Notes: generated from the sequence alone by a model not told the origin. Positions 25,295 to 37,294 are shown, counted from the stretch's first letter. The stretch: 64,000 bases of DNA from Rhinopomastus cyanomelas (GCA_013400115.1 VXBP01007153.1:285598-349597); one strand, 5' to 3'. Numbers and translations: made by a program.

Positions 25295-26788
25295 CACAAG
25301 GAATTAGTCCATGACCTGCTGAGCCACTTGGACACCCACAAGTCCATGGGACCAGATGGGATCCATCCTAGAGTGCTGAGAGAGCTGGCAGATGAACTGG
25401 CCGAGCCGCTCTCCATCATTTTCCATCAGTCCTGGCTCACCGGAGAGGTCCCAGGTAACTGGAAACTGGCCAACGTGATCCCCATCCACAAGAAGGGTCG
25501 GCTGGAGGATCCTGGGAACTACAGGCCTGTCAGCCTGACCTCAGTGCCAGGGAAACTGATGGAGCAGGTTATCTTGGGGGCAGTAACTGCGAACCTGAGG
25601 GATGGCCAAGGGCTCAGGTCCAGCCAACATGGGTTCAGGAAGGGCAGATCCTGCCTCTCCAACCTGCTCTCCTTCTATGATCAGGTGACCCGCTTGGTGG
25701 ATGTGGGGAGGCCTGGGGATGTGGTCTATCTGGACTTCAGCAAGGCCTTTGACACTGTCCCCCACAGCAAACTGCTGGCTAAGCTGTCAGCCCACGGCTT
25801 GGACGGCAACACTCTGTGCTGGGTTAGGAACTGGCTGGAGGGCCGAGCCCAGAGAGTGGTGGTGAATGGTGCCACATCCAGCTGGCGGCCGGTCACTAGT
25901 GGTGTTCCTCAGGGATCAGTGCTGGGCCCCATCCTCTTTAATATTTTCATAGATGATCTGGATGAGGGCATTGAGTCAGTCATCAGCAAGTTTGCAGATG
26001 ACACAAAGCTGGGGGCAGATGTGGCTGGGTTGGAGGGCAGAAGGGCTCTGCAGCGGGACCTTGACCGCCTGGACAGTTGGGCAGAGTCCAACGGGATGGC
26101 GTTCAATAAGTCCAAGTGCCGGGTGCTGCACTTTGGCCACAACAATCCCATGCAGAGCTACAGGCTGGGGTCGGAGTGGCTGGAGAGCAGCCAAACAGAA
26201 AGGGACCTGGGGGTGCTGATCGATACCCGCCTGAACATGAGCCAGCAGTGTGCCCAGGTGGCCAAGAGGGCCAATGGCATCCTGGCCTGCATCAGGAATG
26301 GTGTGGCCAGCAGGAGCAGGGAGGTCATTCTGCCCCTGTACTCTGCACTGGTTAGGCCGCACCTTGAGCACTGTGTCCAGTTCTGGGCCCCTCAATTTAG
26401 GAAGGACACTGAGGTGCTTGAGTGTGTCCAGAGAAGGGCAACGAGGCTGGTGAGGGGCCTTGAGCACAAGCCCTATGAGGAGAGGCTGAGGGAGCTGGGA
26501 TTGTTTAGCCTTGAGAAGAGGAGGCTCAGGGGAGACCTTATTGCTGTCTACAACTACCTGAGGGGTGGTTGTGGCCAGGAGGAGGTTGCTCTCTCCTCTC
26601 AGGCAGCCAGCACTAGAACAAGAGGACACAGCCTCAAGCTGCGCCAGGGGAAATTTAGGCTTGAGGGGAGGAGAAACTTCTTCACTGAGAGAGTCATTGG
26701 CCACTGGAACGGCCTGCCCAGGGAGGTGGTGGAGTCGCCATCCCTGGAGCTGTTCAAGGCAGGACTGGACGTGGCACCATCCTCCTGA
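25286..26788 (+). pseudogene. CR1 ORF2 remnant: reverse transcriptase domain and C-terminus, endonuclease missing
   Basis: This 500-codon open frame encodes the reverse transcriptase part of CR1 ORF2, which in an intact element copies the RNA onto nicked DNA. RT motifs appear in order: GPDGIHP (~22-28), NYRPVSL (~78-84), QHGFRKGRS (~114-122), motif A YLDFSKAFD (148-156), motif B SGVPQGSVLGP (205-215) and catalytic motif C FADD (236-239, at 25991). LHFG (281-284) follows, then the C-terminal KRRLRGDL and GLPREVVE blocks. The first three codons are flank and the last few come from the inverted neighbour. The apurinic-type endonuclease and ORF1 are absent, so it cannot be autonomous. No host promoter is seen. 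A 271-codon antisense frame is only its shadow. Confidence 0.93.
25295..26776 (+). mobile_element. CR1 LINE, young 5'- and 3'-truncated copy carrying the whole RT domain
   Basis: It is aligned by eye with the copy at 51242-52965. It begins at the HKE codons that open the RT region and runs without a stop to the FKAGLDVA codons near the ORF2 end. The final ~95 bp (last ORF2 codons, stop and 3' tail) are absent. At 26772-26777 the sequence passes through TGGCAC into an inverted CR1 copy. Losing the 3' end is unusual, since LINE insertions normally keep it, so a post-insertion deletion is likely. It has the cleanest coding frame in the window and little decay. Confidence 0.95.
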
Positions 26789-27640
26789 CACCCATTCTTC
26801 ATATATTTATAAACACTGATGAGGTCACCCGTCAAGTCTTCTTTTCTCCAAGTTTAAAGAGACCCAGCTCCCTCAGCCATTCCTCTTAAGGGAGATGTTC
26901 ACTCCCTTCATCATCCTTGTGGCTTTGCACTGGACTCTCTCAAGAACTCAACCTCTCTTATTCTGCTAACCACCCCCATTCTGATCCACCCCAGGATGCT
27001 GTTGGCCTTCTTGGCCACAAAAGCAAATTGGTGAATCATGATCAAGCTGCTGTCCACTAGGACCCCCAGGTCCCTTTCTCCTACACTGCTCTCCAAAAAG
27101 TCTGTCCCCAACCTATACTGGTGCCTGGGGTTGTTCCTGCCCAGATGCAAGACTCTACAATTGCCCTTGCTCTATTTCTTTACATTTCTCCCTGTCCAGC
27201 TCTCCAGCCTGTCCAGATCTCGCTGAACTGCAGCACAGCCTGCTGGGGTGTTGGTGACACTAATCCCTAATCCAAGTATTTAATGAATATATTGAACAGG
27301 ACTGGTCCTAGCACTGACCCTTGGGGGACTCCACTGGATACAGGCCTCCAACTAGACTCTCCCACTGACCACTACTCTCTGGCTTCTACTGGCTTCCATC
27401 CTGCAGCCAGTTCACAATCCACCTCACTACCCAATCGTCCAGACCACACTGCCTCAGTTTGGCTGCGAGGATGCTGTAGGAGACCGTGTCAAATGCCTTT
27501 CTGAAAGCAAGACAGACCACATCCACTGCTCTTTCATCATCTATCCACCTGGTTACGCCGTCATAAAAGGCTACCAGGTTGGCCAAGCACAACTTCCCTT
27601 TGGTGAAGCCATGCTGACTGTCCCTAATGACCCTCTTACG
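26777..27640 (-). mobile_element. CR1 LINE fragment, minus strand, tail missing
   Basis: The reverse complement encodes the RT region from the NLVAFYDG-like block before motif A (near 27590) to the GDLI-(S/N)VYKY-KNGCQEDG block (near 26800). Motif A is present as LAFRKAFDTV, a D-to-A change at the first catalytic position. About 45 bp around the FxDD motif are deleted at 27260. Both ends are lost: nothing upstream of the middle RT, and no 3' tail. The left edge is the breakpoint with 25295-26776. It belongs to the same lineage as 28136-29716, with which it forms an inverted repeat. Confidence 0.9.
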
Positions 27641-28135
27641 TTCGCATGTAGGACCATAACCACCATACTAACAAAACCGTTTTTTGCTGCTGTAGAAGAC
27701 TCAACCTCAGAAAAAAATCCTTCAAAATGTAAATATTTGCATTTCATATAAAAATCTGATGCAGTTAAGATTATTATCCTTGTCAAATCAGCAGTAAAAA
27801 CCTATCTCGTTTAGGCTGTGACTGAAAACAATTAGCACTAAATAGAAGTCTGAGGTCTAGCTCCTAAGGGACACTGCTCTTGGTCCAGTTCCTGGACAAG
27901 AGTGCCCACACCAAAAAAATAGACTCCGTAGTGCATTTCCCAAGAGGTAGAAGGAATTACTCCCCAAGACAGTTAACAAGCACCACTTACAAACAACTCA
28001 TTTAAAATCAGCTTTTTAGAGAGCTTAACTCTCAAAGTAATCAAATCTATTACATTTTCAAGACTCCATTTACATTCAGGGATTAAGTTTCCTTCCATAT
28101 GCAGTTACACTGAATATCCTGATATCAAGCCCCAG
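27641..28135. other. Unique spacer between inverted CR1 copies
   Basis: About 495 bp of AT-rich single-copy sequence with no recognised feature. It forms most of the loop between the CR1 arms at 26777-27640 and 28490-29425. Confidence 0.6.
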
Positions 28136-29716
28136 ACTGCTGAGGCTCCAGAAGAAGTTGAGACAAGAGAGGAGCTTATCTTGGTTGATGAGGACTGGGT
28201 TAGGGATAAGTTGAGCAAACTGGACGGACACAAATCCTTTGGCCCAGATGGGATGCACCCATGAGTGCTAAGGGAGATGGCTGAAGTCATTGCTAGGGCC
28301 ACTCTCCATCATCTTTGCTAAGTCATGGGGATCAGGAGAGGTGCCTAGGGACTGGAGGATAGCAAATGTCACTCCAATCTTCAAAAAGGGCAAGAAGGAG
28401 GACCCAGGTAACTACAGACCAGTCAGCCTCCATCTCGGGAAAGGTGATGGAACAACTTGTCCTAGACGCTGTCTCCAGGCACATCAAGGACAAGGAGTCA
28501 TTAGGGACAACCTGATAGCCTTTTATGACGGCATAACCAGGTGGATAGATGATGGAAGAGCAGCGGATGTGGCCTGTCTTGACTTCAGTAAGGCACTGGA
28601 CACAGTCTCACAATATTCTTGCAGCCAAGCTGTGGCAGAGTGGACTGGATGATTGGATAGCAAGGTGGACCATGAACTGGCTACAGGATAGAAGCCAGAG
28701 TTTACTGGTCAATGGGACAGAGTCTAGTTGGAGGCCTGTATCTAATGCAGTCCCCCAAGGGGCAGTGTTGGGACCTATTCAATCTATTCATTGATGACCT
28801 GGATGAGGGATTAGGGTGCACTGTCAGCAAGTTCCCTGATGACACAAAGCTGGGTGGTGTCGCCGACACCCCTGCAGACTGTGCTGCCATTCACCAAGAC
28901 CTGGACAGGCTGGAGAGCTGGGCACGGAGAAATTTAATGAGGTATAACAAGGGTAAGTGTAGAGTCTTGCATCTGGGCAAGAACAACCCTAGGTACCAGT
29001 ATAGGCTGGGGACTGACTTTTTGGAGAGCAGTGTAGGAGAAAGGGACCTGGGGGTCCTGGTAGACAGCAGGATGATCATAAGCCAGCAATGTGCTCTTGT
29101 GGCCAAGAGGACCAGCAGCATCCTGGGGTGGATCAGAATGGGGTGGTTAGCAGATCAAGAGAGGTTCTACTCTCCCTCCACTCTGCCCTGGTGAGACCAC
29201 ATCTGGAGTATTGTGTCCAGTTCTGGGCCCCTCAGTTCAAGAGGGATATGGAACTGGTGCAGAGAGTACAGTGTAGAGCAACAAGGATGATGAAGGAAGT
29301 GAAACACCTCCCTTATGAGGAAAGGCTGAGGGGGTTGCATCATTTGAGATTGGAGAAGAGGAGACTGAGGGGTGACCTCATTAATGTCTATAAATTTTTG
29401 AAGGGTGGGTGTCAGGAGGATGAAGCCAGGCTCTGCTCAGTGTCAGCTAATGACAGGACAAGGGGCAGTGGGTGTAAGGTGGAATATAGGACGTTCCATA
29501 TAAATATAAAAAGGAACTTCTTTCATGATGAGGGTGACACAGCACTGGAACAGGCTACCCAGGAGATTTGTGAAGTCTCCTTCTCTGGAGATGCTTAAAA
29601 CCCACCTGGATGTGTTCCTGTGTGACTTTATCTAGGTGATCCTGCTGTGGCAAGGGGATTGGAGGAGATGATCTTTTGTGGTCTCTTCCAATCCCTAATG
29701 TTCTGTGTTTCTGTGA
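28136..29716 (+). mobile_element. CR1 LINE, 1.6-kb 5'-truncated copy with FPDD motif
   Basis: It starts just upstream of the RT domain (VRDKLSKLDGHK, then GPDGMHP) and ends in a complete tail (CCAATCCCTAATGTTCTGTG). RT blocks visible across several frames: WRIANVTPIFKKGKKEDPGNYRPVSL; motif A LDFSKALDTV; and motif C SKFPDDTKLGG (near 28830), with proline where CR1 normally has alanine. At least three frameshifts and internal stops (for example TGA at 28262) make it inactive. A stretch covering part of the GFTKGKSC block is missing near 28508. The copy at 57155 shares the FPDD variant. Confidence 0.95.
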
Positions 29717-30402
29717 ATGGCTTCCTTCATTGCCCAAATGTATTTTTTTCCATAAAATTTAAAACAGCTAATTCACTATGTTTGTGAGCGACTGATTTCT
29801 GGATAAGGTGACTTCAAACAGATTAAAAAAATAGAAAATTACTGTGTTATTGTTGAACACAGTAAACACTAACATGAAGATTAGCCTTTCAAAATTGTTT
29901 CACATATGATCAAACAAGAGACCATGCTGAAAAAAAGGGAAGAAAGAATTTGTTTGCAAAATACAGGGTTTGGTTTCACTAAGTTTAACAGAAATACGAA
30001 GTAATTTACTGTTGAGCTTTCTAGTTGATAAAAATATTTTTGATAAAAATATTTCTATTTTGATAAAATTATTTTATTCTGTTTAAATTGATCTGTGTTG
30101 GAACACTGACAGGTCTCAGCATTTTCTACCAAACACTGTGACAATGTAATGGCTTTCCAGTCTGACTAGAGAAACAGACTGAACAGAAGACTTCGCAACA
30201 CAGAAGTGAGCACTGACTGTTTTGGATCTTCTACCTCGGAAAAACCAAGGCAATTCTATGCACATAATTAAAACCTAATAAAACTAATGTTCTCTGCCAC
30301 CTGGTCTGAAAAACAACACTTTCTAAGAACTTCATTTCATGGAAAGCAGAAAAAGAAAGCAAAAGAGTTAAAACAGGGATTTGTGACAGAATCGTGTCCT
30401 CC
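29717..30402. other. Unique AT-rich DNA
   Basis: No gene is recognised. It includes a local TTGATAAAAATATTT repeat at 30024-30076. Confidence 0.5.
30024..30076. repeat. Short AT-rich tandem repeat
   Basis: Three imperfect copies of a TTGATAAAAATATTT-like unit, about 16-20 bp each. Replication slippage is the simplest explanation. Confidence 0.7.
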
Positions 30403-30667
30403 CAGGGGTCCTCTTTAAACGGGGACCGGTTCACTGTCCCTCAGACAGTGTCGGGGACCGGGCTATAGTTTGTGCTGCCTGGCTTGTCCTGCCTGGGAGC
30501 TGGAGGGAGGGAGGGAGAGACCGGGGAGCGGCCCGCCTCAGCCTGGCCGTGCAGTCGGCAGGAAGTCATCTGCGGCTGCTTGGTCATCCCCCCCCAACCC
30601 CCAGCAGGCTGCACTGGAGACCCTGGGGGGCCGTATCCAGCCCACAGGCCAGGTTTGAGGACCCCTG
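30403..30667. mobile_element. Non-autonomous hAT (Charlie-like) DNA transposon, 265 bp
   Basis: It has perfect 11-bp terminal inverted repeats, CAGGGGTCCTC at 30403-30413 and GAGGACCCCTG at 30657-30667, of the hAT/Charlie type. The subterminal CCGGTTCACTGTCCCTCAGA and GGGCTATAGTTTGTGC segments are familiar from vertebrate Charlie-group elements. The right flank CTCTAGAC matches the usual hAT 8-bp target pattern nTCTAGAn; the left flank TGTCCTCC does not match it, so the target duplication is eroded or one end is secondary. It is markedly GC-rich, with GGGAGGGAGGGA at 30504. There is no transposase, so it would have needed one in trans. Confidence 0.82.
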
Positions 30668-31588
30668 CTCTAGACTCACAGAAAAAACAGGATGTAGATA
30701 ACTGCGGGAATAGAAAGAGCAGCACAGAATGAATGAAAAGTGATTTCCTTCAAGACGACGGGCAGCTCTACGTTGCTGCCATTACAGTCACTAAGTTTTG
30801 CTTTTTAAGTGTTGAAATGTTAAGTCTGGAACTGCTGTGAGAGCATTAAGTTTGGCCAGACGCACAGTTCAGCATGGCAACAGCAGAACACAGACCTCTC
30901 CAAAGCACAGGTAGTGTCAGTGCTCTGTGCTGTAAGCATGATAATTTTCCCTCTGAAAACACGACCACGATCGGAAAAACTGAGAATATCCCTCACATTT
31001 CTTAGATTTATTCACAATCATATTGGAAATATGAATCAACCAGCACTGTCCCTGACACTGCAGACATCAGCACAACTAGCTGTGTATTCTGGCTAACAGT
31101 TAATCAGGAAATCCACCCTTACATTGTTTTTCCAGTCTGTCAACTCACTTCTGCAAGTCGTTTTTAAAAAGCTCATTCATCATTTATTTCAAATCCAATA
31201 TTTGTGAAATCTCACAAGCATCCCATCAATAAATATCAAGAGTACAAGCTGATAAAATAAATTTCTCTAACCTTACAAAATAAAATATAATTGATACCTG
31301 ACACACACATGAAAATTAGAATATTTGGTTTCAGTGTGTAGGAAAGAGCAAAATTAATATATTTCTGATGTAAATGACAGTGGAAAACTGAGTTTGCATC
31401 TGCAAAATTGAATTCCTTTTTTAACTCTGAGTTTGACATAGTTTCCTGTTCTAAAGTAAAACACAGGTATCTGGCTGTCTTGAAGAAGTAGTACGACTAG
31501 TGAAAAGTCACTAGGACAACTAAAAAGGTATTCCTTGTCACCTGCTTAAAAGAATAGGTGCACATGCTATCAGTTAAATCCTAAATTG

Positions 31589-31652
31589 GTTGGATGGTTG
31601 GACTTTATGATCTTGTAGGTCTCTTTCAACCTTCATGATTCTATGATTCTAA
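31589..31652 (+). mobile_element. CR1 LINE solo tail (~64 bp)
   Basis: GGTTGGATGGTTGGACTTTATGATC-type terminus ending CCTTCATGATTCTATGATTCT. It is very short. The tail subtype (GGTTGGACT...GGTCTCTTTCAACC) differs from the GATTGGACTAGATGATC type seen elsewhere. Confidence 0.85.
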
Positions 31653-33826
31653 ATAAATCATTTTTATGTATCATAAAAATACGGTGTCTCTAAAAATAAC
31701 ATGGATGTACTACACTGCTATGCATGGCAATTCTTCATAAAAGAAAAGACTATTTAGGGTTTGTTGACCATTACTCTGAAAAGTTTGTCACTATGACTTT
31801 GGCAGTCTGTATTTTTCATTTACTGTATCACACACACTTTTAGAAATGTCAGGGCTTATTTTAGTCACTACTTGTACTATTTAAAATTATGTCAGTGTTT
31901 ATGAAAAGCTTATAGAAGTAACAAGCTTCTGCATTATTTTAAAGTATTATTTTCTCAAATAATAAACTCACACTCAGTTAATCTATTACTTTTAATTTAA
32001 ATTTGAAGAGACTTTTTACCCATCACCAGTCTCCTACAGAATCAGAAGCAACAAGAAAATAACATCAGCATATCATGACTTTATAATTTACAAAAACATC
32101 CTTCTGTTTGAGACAAGTAGCAATTTCAACACCAATGAAAATGTGCTATAATGTTCAACAATTATAACTGTGGTTAGCAGTATTAACTGTTTAACATCAA
32201 GCCAGCAGACATCCTCCCCTGGTATATTGTGCACAAGGAGTATTCCCATCTGCTTCAATGCTTTGGCTCTTTCACGGGCTTGAATCTGTCAAATTATTCC
32301 ATCTGATTTCAGAGAATTCTCATATGGCAATCTATTTTATTTACTTTATCTTCAATAAAATGGTTGAGTGAGCATTAGAAACTATGAGACACAAGTTTCA
32401 ATCAGTCCTCTGGCAAGGGCGTCAATCTACATTAGACCTACTGTGCTGTGAGCTGCAGCCAGAAAGCTGGAGTAAGACAGGGCAACAGTGAATGAGCGAG
32501 CAAGACCTGATAAAGCAGCGGTGAAGAGCGAGTAAATTCTCCCCAGACACTAACATACACTGCTTTTATAATACATGTGCCTCCTTCAACACACCAGAAG
32601 CTCCTTAATAAATCTGACAGCTAAAAAGGAGCTTCAGACTCCAACTTTATTTCACACGACAACTACAGAAATGGTGCTCTGTTCTCAGGCAGGTCATATT
32701 TAGAAACCTGGACTCTGTTCAGTTAAAAAGGCAGAGTTCTCACCTCTCTCATTCATGGCACTTAGAAAAAACTATCATAAAATGATTAAGATGCATGCAA
32801 TGTCTATTTCACACCATTGCATGAAAAAATGTCTGATTTCAACAAGCGTTTCTGTAAAATACACTAGAAACCACAAAGCAGTCTGAAAATGGTACCATTA
32901 ATGACTAATTTCGACAAATGTGGGCCGTCCCTCCTAGATGCCATGAAAACATCTCCCAGAGCACAAACTCTGTAGTAAGTGATGCTAGTTCACACTTGAT
33001 ATGGGCTGTAAAAAGCAGATTATTTTTATAGTGCTTTTTCTAGCAAATCAGACCATTAAGACTGTATTTTATGTTCAGCTGAACTGAAAAACTGGCCAGT
33101 TTAAATCCGTATTTTGACACTTTGTCGAATCACAGCAAAGAATTTACTACCTTATTGTTCCAGGACACAAATTCTATTCTAGCAATATAAACTACTTTTT
33201 AAGAAAAGTTGCCGTCGGGGTCCCCTAAATCAGTAATTTACAGCTATTCACAACCACCCTAAAAAGATAATTCAAAATTTCACAATAAAGAGTGTCTCTA
33301 TTCTAATACAATTCCATTAAAGTGTAAAGTAATGTTTATGCTTCAAACTCTTCCTGGCGGAAACCAGATTCAATACAAAGCCCATCAATCCCCATCCAAT
33401 TACTTCTTGGAAAGCAGACAGCACCCTTTTCTCTCAGCATTATGCTGTAAATCCCCCTCCCCTTCACCTACAGCACTACCAAAACTTATTTGCCTTCTGA
33501 CCAGAGATGTGTAAGGGTTAGTCTCCTTTGTGGACAAAGTTCCTGCCCATCCATTATACAGCTGACGGCATGACTTGTATCAAACGTTGCACATGTCAGT
33601 CATCAGCATGATCACCGGCAATGACTCGTGATGTAAATCTTGGGAGTTCCAGCTCAGCTTCGTGATAGGTACCCAAAATGCAAAACCTACGCAAGACGTG
33701 CGCTTGAGCCGTTCACTACAGAGTTCTGTAGTGCCAGGAAGCAAAAGGAACGAGCACAATGTCACTGCTTCCACAAACTGCAATACAGGACAGAATAGCT
33801 AGAGCCAGAGCAAGTTCACAACAGTT

Positions 33827-33873
33827 ACTTATGCAACTACAGAAAATAACTTATGCAACTAACACAGAAAATA
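33827..33873. repeat. Short tandem duplication, ~22-bp unit
   Basis: ACTTATGCAACTA followed by ACAGAAAATA occurs twice; the second copy carries a 2-3 base insertion. A slippage product. Confidence 0.75.
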
Positions 33874-34753
33874 CTGATATTTAGAAAACTTAACCACTGG
33901 TTTTTTTCCCCAAAAAAATTTACCCTGAAAATCAGGATGTAACAGTACATCTAATATTCCCCAGAAGTGTCCATTTATGCCATCAGTCCAAAAATGAAAG
34001 GATTTTATTCTAGTTCAGCATTGTAGCATAGCATTTCTGTCTTGCTTTCAGTTTTTCCAACTCTAATGCAGTTTTCTAAAGCTTACCTCTAAACAGCTAA
34101 ACAGGCTGTTGGCAGGACAGAAAGCAAACACAGTTCTTCTCTGTTAATTGAAAATCTATTCATTAGTGCATCTTACGTATTTCCATCACTAGTTTTATGA
34201 CTGAATCCCAGCTTTCAATCAACGCAAAGATGCCGTGTTCTGACATAAAGAACTACCAGCTCTAAATGACACACTGAAGAACCAGCATTCAGGATTTACT
34301 ACTGTTTCCTTGTGGACTAAAAAAACATTCCCTCTCCACTTTCACATACTGCAAGAAATAGCTAATAGTGCCAAAAAGGCCAAAAAGATTTTGGCCTTCT
34401 TTACAGGAAGCATTTTATAGATTATATTTAACTTAAAGTTATGGAGGAAAATAACAGAGAAAACAGAGTAACAGTTACTTTCTTCCATATGCCTTAAGTT
34501 CCAGACACACTGGAATTCAATAAAATGATGCTGCCAAACTATTATAGATGCACAAGTCAGTGTTACTGTATAGCCTCTCAAAATTAAAAATATCTTTAGT
34601 TGGGATCTCGCCAGATTCAAACTACTACATAATTACGACAGAGTTTGTAGCCACCAAACTTCTTCCCAAAATGCTGACACTATGAAGAAACCATTGAGAA
34701 TTACCATGGACAATTTACACTGTTCAGACGTGTGTGTATGCATACATACATTA

Positions 34754-34770
34754 GATATATATATATATAC
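34754..34770. repeat. (AT)n microsatellite
   Basis: About eight AT units, in a CATACATACATTAG context. A similar short (AT)n tract occurs at 20235-20249. Confidence 0.85.
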
Positions 34771-36465
34771 ACCTAAAAACAGAAATCCAGCCATATTCCC
34801 ATTGCCACCTAGAAAACAAAGAATCTGACCCTCTGTGCTGTTTTGGATAACCTAGGAAAAAAACCCACTGTTTTGCAAATACATCTTGACATCAACACAG
34901 AAATGGATGCAATGTGAGTAACAGCTGCAGTTTCCCCGCACAGTGCTGCACACCATTCGATTTACAACTCTGCTAAAGCTAAGATTGCATCTCGTCTTCT
35001 TTCTGCGGTTTCACCACGCTCGCATTGCACCGCTCAGCCTGCTGCCTCAAGTCCTTGGGAAAAGGTGAAGTTAATTGGAAGAAAGGAGTTTTCCTTTCTT
35101 ATTACCCAGCGGGTAATGACAGTCACAGTGAAACACATACCGGGACCGTCTTGTTTTACACTGCTTTGACATCATTTAGAAAGGGCTGTGCTTCCTCCCA
35201 GAGGGTGGAACTTTGGCAAACTTGTTATGAACATAGTTTCAGCACTAATTACTCTCACCGCCACTACCTCTTCTGCAACTAACTCTTTTTCATGCCTTTC
35301 TGAGTCATCAATGAATGAAGACAGATACATGAGTATTAGTTTGCAGGTGTAGCTGTGTATTTCTTAATCCTTAGTGGTAACAGCACACGGCACAAATAAA
35401 CAAAGGCACAGTTACTGCAGACACAGTGCTGTCCACAGAAGCAGGTGGGCACAGCTCCTGTCACGGTGACCTAGTTCATCCCACCCTGTTGAAATCTGCA
35501 TCTACGGGATGCCGAGTAGCAGGCATCAGTTGTGAGTATTTTGGAAATTATACATTAAAATATTGCATAAAAATTTAAATTTGAAAAAATTGGGATAGAT
35601 TCTCCAGAAACATACTACCAGAAACCAAACTATGAACAACTGTAACAGTCAAGATGCAAATTAAACTCTTTGTTGTGACAGCAAGTATGAAAAAACTAAA
35701 AGAGAGGAGAATGGCTTGCTAAGCTCTCCTGTGAATCCCTCCAGACTGTCCTCTTCTAGATCTCTCTGAGGTAAAAAATGCCTGATATAAGGCCACGTAC
35801 AGTATTCAGTCCAGGTAGCAGTGAAGGTCTGCAGTAAAGCAAGCTACTCAGTGCAGGCATGCCCAGTCCCAGGGTGGTACTATACAGACTAGCAGTGTTC
35901 CTTTACAGGCAGGTTCTGACTGTTAACATACAAAGCAGTTCAAATAAGTTCTGAACTCATGGTTCCTAACATATGGGATATTTTTGGTTAACCAAGGGAA
36001 TATCCCAGTTTCAGGAAACTGGAATACCCACATGCAGGGATTCATGCCTACTAAATCTTTCCCTTTAAAATTTTAATTTACCACAAAAATATTTATACCA
36101 ATCGTCTAAAAACATTTTGTAACCAAATCTGCTTCATTATCACAGTCGCAATGTGGCTGATGTACTCAAACTATGCAGTGACAATTAACTCCAGAGTTCC
36201 ACAGAGCCTGCTAGAAGAACCATGTTTTCACTTACTTTTGTGGCAGATGCTGAAAAAGCACCTAGGAACAGCCTACGATTACGTATAGTTTAAATAGTCT
36301 CTGATAACTAGTCCCAACACAAGCAGTCATACATCTCAGTGAATCAGAAGAAGCAGAGATCAGTTATTTGAATATAGACTGGTAAGCAAGCACAGTAATT
36401 CCAGAACAAATGGAAGCTGCCAAATAAAATGCTTAATGATTTTAGGATGCTTGATTTGTACTCAC

Positions 36466-36545
36466 CTGCTGCTTCTAAGCTCAAAAAGATGTAACTTCAA
36501 CCTTGGACTGAAGTGATGTCCAAAATCAATTCCAGTACCACCATC
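36466..36545 (-). other. Best candidate host coding exon (minus strand), unidentified
   Basis: On the minus strand an 80-bp segment lies between a strong acceptor (TTTCTCTTTGTCTTGTCAG|G) and a strong donor (AGCAGCAG|GTGAGT). Two frames have early stops; the third is open throughout and predicts a peptide starting DGGTGIDFGHHFSPRLK, 26 codons plus two bases. Both splice sites match consensus closely and the peptide is not low-complexity, which makes this the most convincing host exon in the window. I do not recognise the protein. If real, a minus-strand gene crosses this region with very large introns. A pseudo-exon cannot be excluded. Confidence 0.33.
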
Positions 36546-37160
36546 CTGACAAGACAAAGAGAAATGTTTACAGCTACTCAGACATCATTTAAAGACCAGA
36601 ATTTGGCTTTATCATACCCTCTAATTCTATCCAGACACTCATAAAGCAATGCACAAATACTCTGAAAGAAAAAGGAAGGAGATATACTTTCCAATTTTTC
36701 TATAAACATTTTGGACAAGTCGAATGAGAAAGATTCCTTAACAAGCAGTCAGCTTCAATGTAGTCCACAAAGGCATGTAATTGTTCATCAAGTTTCTGCC
36801 TTGCAGTAAAGGGACAGATAAGCCATCACTCAAAGTCTAGTCTTATTTTTCTTATTCTATTTTTATTATTAAAGTACCTAAAGGCAAGCAAGAGGGAGGC
36901 TTCTCTGAAGTACTTTGTTCCAGAGAGCTGCACAGAGTATCACTACCAATAAGTTCACAGGGTCATCTGAAGGAAGGAACAGAAGCTGGGAGACAGCATG
37001 CCAGTGAAATTTAAATCTATATGCATTTTAGGAAGGACAAAAGGACAAGTAAAAAGGGGAAAAAACTAGCTTTGAAGCTAAGACAGCAAAAGTGCACTGA
37101 AAGGAGAAGGTTGGACAAGACAGAAGAAATAAAGACTATGCAGGTCAGTAAAAAGGATTT

Positions 37161-37294
37161 TAGAATCACAGAATCATAAGGGATTGGAAGGCACCTCGAA
37201 AGATCATCTAGTCCAATCCCTCTGCCACAGCAGATCACCTAGACCACGTCGCTCAGGAACACATCCAGGTGGGTTTTAAACACCTCCAGTGAAG
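37161..37294 (-). mobile_element. CR1 LINE tail, minus strand
   Basis: Complement of a CR1 3' end. It starts TAGAATCACAGAATCATAAG and continues through CACAGCAGATCACCTAGACC and AACACATCCAGGTGGGTTTTAAAC, the complement of the tail and last ORF2 codons. It is the same type as 247-637. A small deletion is seen in the TGCTGTGGCAG segment. Confidence 0.92.

Larger units (their letters stand above)
30668..36465. other. Mostly unique AT-rich DNA
   Basis: Apart from a CR1 tail at 31589 and small repeats near 33827 and 34754, nothing is recognised. No open frame shows a family motif. Confidence 0.5.

Noticed and set aside
25976..26791. 271-codon open frame antisense to the CR1 RT
   Set aside because: It is the mirror of a young, stop-free RT frame. 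No motif of its own is seen, and GC-rich coding DNA often leaves the opposite strand open.
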